From Magnetococcales bacterium (lineage in GTDB: Bacteria > Pseudomonadota > Magnetococcia > Magnetococcales > DC0425bin3): 64,000 nt of DNA. The stretch spans positions 35,741 to 99,740 of the forward strand of contig JADGCO010000002.1 of the NCBI GenBank assembly GCA_015228935.1, given 5' to 3'. Positions 41,959-49,682 of the stretch are shown one piece after another. A program made the position numbers and the translations under genes. Each line of letters opens with the position of its first letter. The stretch's first letter is position 1. The notes under the pieces were generated by a model, which was given only the letters and a program-made list of their open reading frames with translations, did no database searches and was not told the origin of the DNA.

Positions 41959-42126
41959 CTCAGGGGCTGTCCTATAACTTGTTGATTTAAAAAAATAATT
42001 AAAAACGGGGATGGAGGATCAGGAGGAAGGGCTGTGACCTTCCTCCTGGCGGGGCTTGTGACTTAAGCCCAAATAAAATCATTCTTTCCAATTTTTTTAT
42101 CCGAGTGTAAATGGACAGCTTCTGAG
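41959..42126. repeat. MITE-like dispersed repeat copy 4 (inverted, 168 bp)
   Basis: Runs opposite to copies 2 and 3: its right end TGTAAATGGACAGCTTCTGAG, read on the other strand, matches the left end of copy 2 including the CCAATTTTTTTATCC part; its left end CTCAGGGGCTGTCCTATAAC is the inverted partner. The second hairpin (CAGGAGGAAGG...CCTTCCTCCTG) is kept, the first is degenerate. It occupies half of the 346-bp gap between the GT-C and FkbM genes; the rest of the gap shows nothing. Confidence 0.8.
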
Positions 42127-42271
42127 TTCCATTATTTTTTGGGGATCCAGAGGCATATTGATGAACACGAACAGTGGTACTGTCCGATAAGCAACTCCTC
42201 AAGATCTGGATCACTGAAAGCAGATTGCCTGACTCGTTCCGGAATGTGCTTCATTTTCATTGACACATTCC

Positions 42272-43309
42272 TTATGAAGCAACCGCATAGAGAACTGTAT
42301 CAAAACCGTTATGGGCATGGCAACGAAGATAAAAACGGTAACCAAGAGATAATTCTGCCAGAAAAAGGGGAATGGACCATAAATGATCTACAGTATGATA
42401 AACACTGATCGCCAAACGCGGTCGATACCGTTCGATCAGAATTCTGGCTCCTTGCAAAGCTTCCAATTCGGCACCTTCGATATCCATCTTGATCAGAGTG
42501 GGAGCAAAGGCCATGGCCGCATCATCCAGGGAAACCACGTCAATGACACGATCCCCGGACGGGGAGAGATGCGCACTACCGCTCCCTTCAGGAGAAAAAT
42601 TCAAGCGATTCGTTCCACTCCAGACTCCGGCCTGCCTGGCTTGACCTTGGTTCATCTTTTCCAATACGGTACAAAGTGTCTTGAAATGGTCAGGGTGAGG
42701 TTCGAAAGCCAGAATACTGTCCAATAAAATACCATTTGCAACAAAGTTTTGTACAGTATCTCCCACGAAGGCTCCGCAATCGATCAGACGAACGGGAGTC
42801 GGCAAAGGTGGTACATCTTCGGGAAAATACTGTCTGGCAATATCGGGAGGCGACAGGTCTTGATAATTGCCGAACCGGCGTAACGCGACAAGCTGCGAGA
42901 ATGTACGTTTGCTGGAATCGTCCTGAAACAAAAGTGCCGCTTTGGTTACCGATGGTGTGACAGCAATCCAATCGAAGTTTGTGTTGAGCCAATAGGCGTT
43001 TTCTGGCAACCATGCATGCGCACGGCAGAAATCAAAGTACGTGGTCATATACAAAAAGCCAAGCCCCTTCAAGAATTCAACGAGTGCTGAAACAGAAACG
43101 GCAGGGTTGTGAATGGCGACGATGACTTCGACCTCACGACAGGTCACATGCAGAGAGGCCGTCTCGGGCAAAAAAACCTGTAATCCATCCAGAACAGGCA
43201 TATGCCCGGCCCGAATATCGATGAAACAAACCGGTTCGATCTCCCGGGAACGCAGAAATCGCAGAATATCTTGACCTGTTTTTCCTGCTCCGTATATGAC
43301 CGGCAACAT
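42272..43309 (-). CDS. FkbM family methyltransferase
   Basis: A 345-residue SAM-dependent methyltransferase. Residues 1-100 form an extra N-terminal Rossmann-like domain (LPVIYGAGKTGQDILRFL) as in sugar-modifying bifunctional proteins. The FkbM domain has the SAM motif LIDCGAFVGDTVQNF, the LAFEPHPDHF block, VVSLDDAA and LIKMDIEGAELEALQGA. It probably O-methylates a sugar of the surface glycan. Divergent from the ABC exporter genes. Confidence 0.87.
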   Translation of the reverse strand: MLPVIYGAGKTGQDILRFLRSREIEPVCFIDIRAGHMPVLDGLQVFLPETASLHVTCREVEVIVAIHNPAVSVSALVEFLKGLGFLYMTTYFDFCRAHAWLPENAYWLNTNFDWIAVTPSVTKAALLFQDDSSKRTFSQLVALRRFGNYQDLSPPDIARQYFPEDVPPLPTPVRLIDCGAFVGDTVQNFVANGILLDSILAFEPHPDHFKTLCTVLEKMNQGQARQAGVWSGTNRLNFSPEGSGSAHLSPSGDRVIDVVSLDDAAMAFAPTLIKMDIEGAELEALQGARILIERYRPRLAISVYHTVDHLWSIPLFLAELSLGYRFYLRCHAHNGFDTVLYAVAS

Positions 43310-43393
43310 TGCCCTGTTTCCCTGTTCATCCTGGTTTCCAGATCAATCCGGTCTGGCAGATTCCGGACTGTGCCATTGCAAAGCCTTCTTCAC

Positions 43394-43681
43394 ATGAAAA
43401 AATCCCACGACAAACTGGATATCCAGGACATGTGGAAAGCAAATAAAAACAAAACAATACACCCTGAACGACACAGCATGATCGTCCCGGAAATATTTAT
43501 ACTCGACATCACCCCCAAAGTCGATATCCTCTCACTTTCTCTTGATCGAAAACAGGATTTTTTTTCACTGATGACGTTTCACCGTTTTGCCCCCATGCAG
43601 CGTATATGGCACCGCCATTTGTTCCTGGATTTGTTCAAACGGGGCAAATCCCGGAAAAAAGTGGCAAAAACAGAGCCATAA
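43394..43681 (+). CDS. Hypothetical small protein
   Basis: A 95-residue, very basic open frame (MKKSHDKLDIQDMWKANK...) in the 520-bp gap between the FkbM gene and wzm. No domain, no clear ribosome binding site and no neighbour overlap. It may be chance; kept because the gap is long. Confidence 0.25.
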   Translation: MKKSHDKLDIQDMWKANKNKTIHPERHSMIVPEIFILDITPKVDILSLSLDRKQDFFSLMTFHRFAPMQRIWHRHLFLDLFKRGKSRKKVAKTEP

Positions 43682-43746
43682 AGGTGCGAATCAGCAGAAA
43701 ACGTTGAAGCGTTCATTTCACAGGTCCATGACACTATTGGAGTGGT

Positions 43747-43770
43747 ATGAAAAATTGGCTACACTGGCAA
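43747..43770 (+). repeat. 24-bp sequence shared with the glgB upstream region
   Basis: ATGAAAAATTGGCTACACTG followed by GCAA matches 49434-49457 with one difference. Both copies point the same way and lie upstream of a gene on the plus strand (wzm; glgB). It could be a regulatory site or a gene-start remnant. Confidence 0.6.
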
Positions 43771-43832
43771 GGATTCTCGATTTTAATATTATTTTTCAGG
43801 TCTGAAGACACATCGTGTTCAGTGGAGGCAGA

Positions 43833-44666
43833 ATGCCCAAACCGGTGGAAGAGTATACAAATGACGGTAGTATTCCGTCCGTCGTGTCCTACATGGCCGA
43901 AATGGTCTCCCGCAAGGAGGTGATCTTCAGGTTGGCCATACGGGATATGACGGTCAGATTCAGACAAACACTGGCAGGAATTGCGTGGCTTGCCATCAAG
44001 CCAATGATTATGGCGGTGGTTCTGGTTTTTGTATTCGGCAGGGTTTCAGGCATGGAAGTTTCTTCGTCATCCCCATACCTGATGGTCGTCATGGCAGGGC
44101 TTGTACCGTGGCAATATTTCTCCCTGGCCATGTCAGAAGCAACAACTTCCATGGTCAACAATCGGGATCTGGTAACCAAAATATATTTTCCAAGAGCAAA
44201 TATTCCCTTATCCGTGATCGTAGGACTCACCACAGAACTGGTGGTGGCGTTGGCAGTCATGGCCTGTTTGATGGCCTGGTACGAAATCTGGCCCGGATGG
44301 CGATTGTTCGCGTTGCCATTGTGGACAGTGGTGCTATTCCTGTTGACCTTCTCTTTGGGCTTGTTCCTCTCCGCCTTGAACGCCTACTACAGGGACGTGC
44401 AACATGCTCTGCCTTTCGCCTTGCAAATGAGCATGTTTGCCAGCCCGGTGGGCTACGAACTGATCAATGTTCCCATTGAATGGCGGCTCCTGTACTCCCT
44501 TAACCCATTTGTTGGCGTGGCAGAAGGGTTCCGGTGGTCACTTTTGCCTGGACACCCATTTGATTCAACGGCATCGGTCATTGCGATTTTGACGACAATA
44601 CTCTTGGTACCGATATCCATGAAAATCTTCCTTCTTATGGATCGTGTTCTTGTGGACAGAATTTAA
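43833..44666 (+). CDS. wzm: ABC-2 type polysaccharide export permease
   Basis: Membrane subunit of an O-antigen/capsule-type ABC exporter. The 277-residue protein has about six membrane helices and the family text WLAIKPMIMAVVLVFVFGR, PWQYFSLAMSEATTSMVNNRDLVTKIYFPR and LNPFVGVAEGFRWSLL. Start ATG 43833 has GGAGG five bases upstream. The ATPase subunit follows after 99 bp on the same strand. Confidence 0.9.
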   Translation: MPKPVEEYTNDGSIPSVVSYMAEMVSRKEVIFRLAIRDMTVRFRQTLAGIAWLAIKPMIMAVVLVFVFGRVSGMEVSSSSPYLMVVMAGLVPWQYFSLAMSEATTSMVNNRDLVTKIYFPRANIPLSVIVGLTTELVVALAVMACLMAWYEIWPGWRLFALPLWTVVLFLLTFSLGLFLSALNAYYRDVQHALPFALQMSMFASPVGYELINVPIEWRLLYSLNPFVGVAEGFRWSLLPGHPFDSTASVIAILTTILLVPISMKIFLLMDRVLVDRI

Positions 44667-44683
44667 GAGGCTGTCCCATTTGT
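44667..44683. repeat. Solitary repeat end
   Basis: GAGGCTGTCCCATTT next to the wzm stop matches the terminal inverted repeat of the dispersed element (copies 2-4), but the rest of the element is not present. Likely a decayed end. Confidence 0.5.
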
Positions 44684-44765
44684 TGCCGGAACCCATGACG
44701 GTCTTTCATGTCGTTCATTTTTGAAAACCATCTTGTGATTTGACAACTTCCCTGAGGAGGAGATT

Positions 44766-45455
44766 GTGCCTGGAAATGGTAAGGTCGTCGTGGAATCGCT
44801 GTCGAAAAGTTTCCGAGTGGCCCGTGCGCCCGCCAGTCTGAAAGAATCCATATCCGGGTTGGTTGCCCATTTTTTCACGCCTGCTGCAGAAAAATCGGAT
44901 GATTTGTTTTGGGTTTTCCGGAACCTGAGCTTCGATGCGGTCCCGGGAGATGTGGTCGCCATCAGGGGAAAAAATGGGGCCGGCAAATCAACGCTGCTCA
45001 AAGTTCTCAGTCGGGTGATTCCGCCCACGTCCGGACGCGCCATGGTCAAAGGAAAACTGGCTCCCATGCTGGAGGTGGGAGCGGGTTTTCATCCCGAGCT
45101 GACCGGCAGGGAAAACGTGTTTCTTTCCGCAGCGATTTTGGGCATGTCAAAGGCCGAGATACGCAATAAATTTGACGCCATTGTCCAGTTTTCTGGTGTA
45201 GAGAGGTTTCTGGATACACCGGTCAAACATTTTTCCAGTGGCATGTATATCAGGCTGGGATTTTCCGTGGCGGTTCACTGTCAGCCAGATGTCATCGTGG
45301 CCGACGAGGTTTTCGGGGTCGGCGATGCCGAATTCAAAGAAAAAAATTTGCAGCGCATGCTGGAATTAAAAAATGAAGGAACCATCATTCTTTTTGTAAC
45401 CCATGACGAGGAGTTATCAAAGAAAATAGCCAACAAGGAAGTTTTTATATCATAG
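44766..45455 (+). CDS. wzt: ABC-type polysaccharide export ATPase
   Basis: ATPase partner of the Wzm-like permease. The 229-residue protein has Walker A GKNGAGKST, the Wzt-like block ELTGRENVFL, signature HFSSGMYIRLGFSVA and Walker B VIVADEVFGVGD. It ends soon after the H-loop (FVTHDEE), so it lacks the C-terminal carbohydrate-binding domain found in long Wzt proteins; such short forms export glycans without end-cap recognition. GTG start with AGGAGGAG upstream. Confidence 0.9.
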   Translation: MPGNGKVVVESLSKSFRVARAPASLKESISGLVAHFFTPAAEKSDDLFWVFRNLSFDAVPGDVVAIRGKNGAGKSTLLKVLSRVIPPTSGRAMVKGKLAPMLEVGAGFHPELTGRENVFLSAAILGMSKAEIRNKFDAIVQFSGVERFLDTPVKHFSSGMYIRLGFSVAVHCQPDVIVADEVFGVGDAEFKEKNLQRMLELKNEGTIILFVTHDEELSKKIANKEVFIS

Positions 45456-45511
45456 AAGTCTCTCTGCGGATTTCGTGCCTTTTTTTAATAGACAAAGAAA
45501 CGCCTCTGAAG

Positions 45512-46519
45512 TTAATTTTGAATGTAGCGTTTTTTATAAAATCTGACAAACAAAATCCATAGAAGTTTTCTCGGAAGAAGCAGTGCCGCAGCGATGCCTT
45601 TTAAATCATTGAATGATCCATACCGGAGGTATGGAAGGGTTGGCAGAAGTGAATAGAGAAGATCACGGCTTTTGCCACTGTTGATGGCTTTCAAGACAAA
45701 TCGCTTTGCAACGGATCGCGCCACGTAGGCATCGGCATCACGGCGAATTTTAGAGATGTTTTGACGTGTGGGATTAAATTGACAAACGACACGACAGGCC
45801 TCGCTGATGATTTTTTGAGACTCTCTTGCCCATTCCAGGATGGAAACACCTGTAGAAACATTGACCCAATTGCTGTTGAAAGCAATATAGTTGGAAAGCG
45901 GTTCGGGAATGCAACCGACATTTCCCATGAAAGCCATTCTGGTCCAGTAAAACATGTCCCCAAACAAATTGCCTGGTGGAATCTCACCTATTGTTCTCAA
46001 ATGGGATGTGCGCACGACGCACGCACACCAGCAGACATCTCGCTGTCCGGCAAAAACGGCTGCCATAAAATCAACTCCACTTTCGACCAACGGACCAGTC
46101 AAGGCTCTCGTGGCCAGGTCATTATAGTAAATCCAGCATCCCGTATACACAAAAGACAGGTTCGGGTAAGTGTCGAAGTGAGCCACGCATTTGGCAATGA
46201 AGTCCTTTTCAAGATAATCATCATCTGACAGACCAATAAAAAATTCACCGCGTGCTTGAGAAATCAAGAAATTTCCATGCTCACAGGCGGGAATCGTGAC
46301 ATCACGATGGAAGATCCGTAATCTGGGGTCTGCGAAACGACCCATCACTTCCCGGGTATCATCTGTAGAACCATTATTGGATACAATAATTTCCAGGTCT
46401 CGATAGCTTTGAGACAGTGCGCTGGCGATGGCTCGCCCCACAAGAGCTGCCCGGTTGAGAGTTGGAATCACGATACTGACTCGTGGATGATGTGGATGAT
46501 ATTGTCCAGGGTCAGACAT
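45512..46519 (-). CDS. Glycosyltransferase family 2
   Basis: A 335-residue GT-A enzyme: VSIVIPTLNRAALVGRAIAS at the start, nucleotide/metal motif EFFIGLSDDDYLEKDF, and a conserved middle region. No membrane helix is obvious except a short hydrophobic stretch near the C-terminus. It transfers a sugar in surface glycan assembly; donor and acceptor are unknown. Converges on the ABC exporter genes. Confidence 0.88.
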   Translation of the reverse strand: MSDPGQYHPHHPRVSIVIPTLNRAALVGRAIASALSQSYRDLEIIVSNNGSTDDTREVMGRFADPRLRIFHRDVTIPACEHGNFLISQARGEFFIGLSDDDYLEKDFIAKCVAHFDTYPNLSFVYTGCWIYYNDLATRALTGPLVESGVDFMAAVFAGQRDVCWCACVVRTSHLRTIGEIPPGNLFGDMFYWTRMAFMGNVGCIPEPLSNYIAFNSNWVNVSTGVSILEWARESQKIISEACRVVCQFNPTRQNISKIRRDADAYVARSVAKRFVLKAINSGKSRDLLYSLLPTLPYLRYGSFNDLKGIAAALLLPRKLLWILFVRFYKKRYIQN

Positions 46520-46642
46520 GAGAACCTCTCAGAAAATCACTGGAAACTTCGTTTTCATACGATAACATCATGTTATCATCGTTCTGAAACTGGAACAACC
46601 TGCAACAGGAATCTTGATTCTCCAATTTCAAATAGATTTATA

Positions 46643-47944
46643 TCATCTTTGCAAATCTCCCATCTGGATACCCAATAAGGGTGCCATGGTCAACCGAAGC
46701 CAGTTCGCTACCCTGTGCCCGAGGAAACGACAGCATAAACCATAAATGCGAAACGCCTTCAATTTAATACGAAACTGATTGATCTGGATTGGGTTTCGCA
46801 TGGAACAGTGCGCACACATCATTCCTTCCAGACGACCCTGAAGAAGATTCTGGCGCAATACCTTGACTTCTGTCCCATTCAAAACCTCATGGAGCGGATT
46901 GTCGTTGATATTGCCAATCGGTTTGTCATAGGCGCAACACGGTCTCACCTCCCCCTGGGCACACAGAAGGACAAATTTCCAAGGGTCAAGACAATCACGT
47001 GTCAGACCTGTTTCAACAACACTTGTTGACTCCCAACCAGGATCTTCATCCGAAGATGTGTCGATCTTCGATGTTTTGTCCTGAACCGAAACCGGGATTG
47101 CCGTTCTGATGGATTCCAGGAGTCCGTAATGCACATCTGCTTTACATCCGGATTTCCGAACAAGATCAATGGCACTTTCAAGGGATTGCAAGGCGCTCTC
47201 CAGCTCTGGTTTCGGAAGGGTCTTGACATGGTACACGTTAAACGCCCCGGTAATGTCCTTTTGCTTGTACATCCCTGAAAAGTAGAAACCCGTTACTCCA
47301 TTCCGAATACCCAACCGAACCGTCTCCTCCAAGCCGTGAACGGTTTTATCCGAAACCACCATACTGAACCAAAACTCTGGCCCTCGCACACCAATTTGTC
47401 GTGCAGAATTTTGAATACGTTCCATATTTTCAAGAACGGTCGGCAGATTGGCACCGCGTCGAATCTTCGAGAACAGCTTCTGGTCTGCTGTATCTACACT
47501 CACTTGAATCGTTGCGAACCGGGCAAGTACTTCAACTTCATCATCGGTGAGCAAGCGGGCAAGGTTGGTTACGATGATATGCGCAATTCCAGTATCCAAG
47601 GTTTTGCGGCAAATGTGTTCCCATCCTTTTCGCATCGTTGTTTCTCCGATGCGATTTGGGTAGATCTGGCTCAATCCCCGCATCCGAAGGAGCTGAATCG
47701 TCGCCAAGATATACTCCTCTGGAAGATCAATGCCTTTCTGAAACTTTTCTGCATCAGAACTCTTATTACAATAAACACAACGGAGATTACATTTGGTTGT
47801 AAATTCAATCATCGCCACAAACGTGACATCAGAATAATCAAGTCGCAGGGGCAACATGGGCATGATCAACTGATACGCATACTGCAAGCCCCCCCGTATG
47901 ATTCGCGAACGATCTAAGAAAACTGATCTGAACCCGACTCCCAT
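46643..47944 (-). CDS. Radical SAM/SPASM-domain protein
   Basis: A 433-residue enzyme using S-adenosylmethionine and a [4Fe-4S] cluster bound by Cys52, Cys56 and Cys59 (TKCNLRCVYC), with a C-terminal SPASM domain carrying further Cys (LLCAQGEVRPCC, MMCAHC) for auxiliary clusters. Members act on peptides or on nucleotide-linked sugars and other small molecules; within a glycan island the second is more likely. AGGGGGAAT six bases before ATG 47944 supports the start. A 42-codon frame (47914-48042) overlaps its start upstream. Confidence 0.85.
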   Translation of the reverse strand: MGVGFRSVFLDRSRIIRGGLQYAYQLIMPMLPLRLDYSDVTFVAMIEFTTKCNLRCVYCNKSSDAEKFQKGIDLPEEYILATIQLLRMRGLSQIYPNRIGETTMRKGWEHICRKTLDTGIAHIIVTNLARLLTDDEVEVLARFATIQVSVDTADQKLFSKIRRGANLPTVLENMERIQNSARQIGVRGPEFWFSMVVSDKTVHGLEETVRLGIRNGVTGFYFSGMYKQKDITGAFNVYHVKTLPKPELESALQSLESAIDLVRKSGCKADVHYGLLESIRTAIPVSVQDKTSKIDTSSDEDPGWESTSVVETGLTRDCLDPWKFVLLCAQGEVRPCCAYDKPIGNINDNPLHEVLNGTEVKVLRQNLLQGRLEGMMCAHCSMRNPIQINQFRIKLKAFRIYGLCCRFLGHRVANWLRLTMAPLLGIQMGDLQR

Positions 47945-48042
47945 TGATTCCCCCTCGGCAGCATCTTCTTCATGGCTTCGCCAACCATCTCTATGAATTC
48001 GTTGTTGTTCATGGAAACGAACTTAACATTTTCGTTGTGCAT
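47914..48042 (-). CDS. Possible small ORF upstream of the radical SAM gene
   Basis: A 42-codon frame (MHNENVKFVSMNNNEFIEMV...) that overlaps the first 31 bp of the radical SAM/SPASM gene in another frame. The peptide is partly helical and lacks obvious core Cys-rich features. No strong ribosome binding site is seen, so translation is uncertain. Position suggests a leader or a precursor peptide, but this is speculative. Confidence 0.25.
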   Translation of the reverse strand: MHNENVKFVSMNNNEFIEMVGEAMKKMLPRGNQWESGSDQFS

Positions 48043-48096
48043 GGTCAATAAAACTGTTGCGTCAGGCCAGCACATGAACAGGTGCCAAAAAGCCCT

Positions 48097-49308
48097 TCAA
48101 TCTGAAAGCCGCTCTTCGGACCGGTCTGGCAGACTCCGGGCTGCCCAGTGCAGGGTTCTCTTCAGGGCCACATCAAGAGAAACCTGTTGCCGCAATCCCA
48201 ACTCTTCCCCAATGCGCGTCACATCCGGAAGATAACGATCCACCGGATCCTGCCGTTCACCCTGGATCAGGACCTTGACCCCACACAGGCCAGCAATTTT
48301 TTCGGCCAGCATTCCAATACTCAGGGCTGCCGGGGAACCGACATTGTACGCCCGGAGAACCGGTGCCCGGACCAGGAGATGCAGCAACCAGATGACCAGA
48401 TCACTCATATACAGGTAGGAACGCACCGTGCGCCCATCCCCCTGGACCACCAAGGGTCCGCCCAGCAGGCCATCACGCACAAAATTGCCCACGGCAAAGT
48501 GGGCATCCAGGGGCATATGGGGACCCACAAAGGCAAAACAGCGTGCAATACGAACCGGCACACCACGCCGCCTTCCGGCCACGGTACACCAGGTTTCGGC
48601 AGCCCGTTTGCCTTCGGCATAGGCACTTTTCACGTTCAGAGGATCCGGTCCACTCAGAGTGGATTCTTCATGGGCGGTCCGATTATCCGCCAAAGGCCCA
48701 TAAACCGCCCCGGAACTCAACAGCAGAAAGCCCTTGCAACGCGGTCCCGCCCACGTTAAAGCCTGACGGGTACCATCGACAATTGTGGTCAGGGTTTGTG
48801 CCGGGTCTTCAGCATTGAACCTGACATGGGTGTTCGTGGCTGCATGAATCACGTAGTGGGGATCCAGACCGGCTGCAACATGCCGGTCGGTCACGTCACC
48901 GGTCAGCCAATGCAGGCCAGGAGCCACGAAGAGTTCAGGATGACGTTGGGAAAAAAGTTCAGGCCGACGCGACAGGGCAAAAATCTGCATCCCCAGGGCA
49001 TGACATTGATTGGCCGTCACCAGAACATCCAAAAGCCAAGTGCCGAACCAACCCGTGGCACCCGTCACCAGAACCGTGGTACCAGCCAGTTCCGGCCACA
49101 AGGCAGCCGTTCCCTGAAAAATTTCACACATATCCGTATCGTCCAGACCGGACAGGGAACGTGACACCAATCCCGGCGAGGAACATGACGCGACACCTGA
49201 CAGGGAACGTGACGCCGGACCTGACTGGAAATATGCAGACGACTTTCCAGACAAATCAAACAATTGCCCCGCATGTAATATATCCGACACCGTGTCCATG
49301 TTCAGCAT
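48097..49308 (-). CDS. NAD-dependent epimerase/dehydratase (extended SDR)
   Basis: Acts on a nucleotide sugar in glycan synthesis. The SDR core starts at TTVLVTGATGWFGTWLLDVL (about 80-99), with LSSGAVYG, the active-site YAEGK and RIARCFAFVGPHMP. The first ~58 residues are low-complexity, partly encoded by three 24-bp repeats (49151-49222), and may not all be translated; ATG 49131 (MCEIFQGTAALW) would give a more usual length of ~344. No glycan gene follows upstream; glgB is divergent. Confidence 0.85.
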   Translation of the reverse strand: MLNMDTVSDILHAGQLFDLSGKSSAYFQSGPASRSLSGVASCSSPGLVSRSLSGLDDTDMCEIFQGTAALWPELAGTTVLVTGATGWFGTWLLDVLVTANQCHALGMQIFALSRRPELFSQRHPELFVAPGLHWLTGDVTDRHVAAGLDPHYVIHAATNTHVRFNAEDPAQTLTTIVDGTRQALTWAGPRCKGFLLLSSGAVYGPLADNRTAHEESTLSGPDPLNVKSAYAEGKRAAETWCTVAGRRRGVPVRIARCFAFVGPHMPLDAHFAVGNFVRDGLLGGPLVVQGDGRTVRSYLYMSDLVIWLLHLLVRAPVLRAYNVGSPAALSIGMLAEKIAGLCGVKVLIQGERQDPVDRYLPDVTRIGEELGLRQQVSLDVALKRTLHWAARSLPDRSEERLSD

Positions 49309-49682
49309 CTTCCCATTTTCCCCGAACCGGAAACAGGGGAAAAAAATTCAGCTTCCCTGTCGTCCGGTACCAGACACACCTCCCAAGGCATGAACAAACC
49401 GGAATCGTTCTCAACATATTAATTGCAAGTGACATGAAAAATTGGCTACAATGGCAAAGTTGCCCGCAACAAATGGGGTGATACATCCAAGCCAATCTCC
49501 CGCGACAGAACGATTCTGCCCGGGGAATCTATGGATTGACGCAACGGGACGCATTCAGCTTTTGCCAAAGGATTTCCAGGAAAAAATTTGATTCCCTACT
49601 CTATCGTGGGGGCGAACAGGTGGGGTTGTCCTACAGTTCAATTTTTCCAGGAATACGGGGATAACAGGGAGATAATACAAAG
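49309..49682. other. Divergent intergenic region before glgB
   Basis: About 375 bp between the epimerase and glgB starts. It holds the second copy (49434-49457) of the 24-bp sequence seen before wzm. ACAGGGAGA at the end is the ribosome binding site region of glgB. No gene is visible. Confidence 0.6.

Noticed and set aside
43747..43770. Sigma-54 promoter at the shared 24-bp motif
   Set aside because: GG and GC dinucleotides are not at the required 10-base spacing in either copy.
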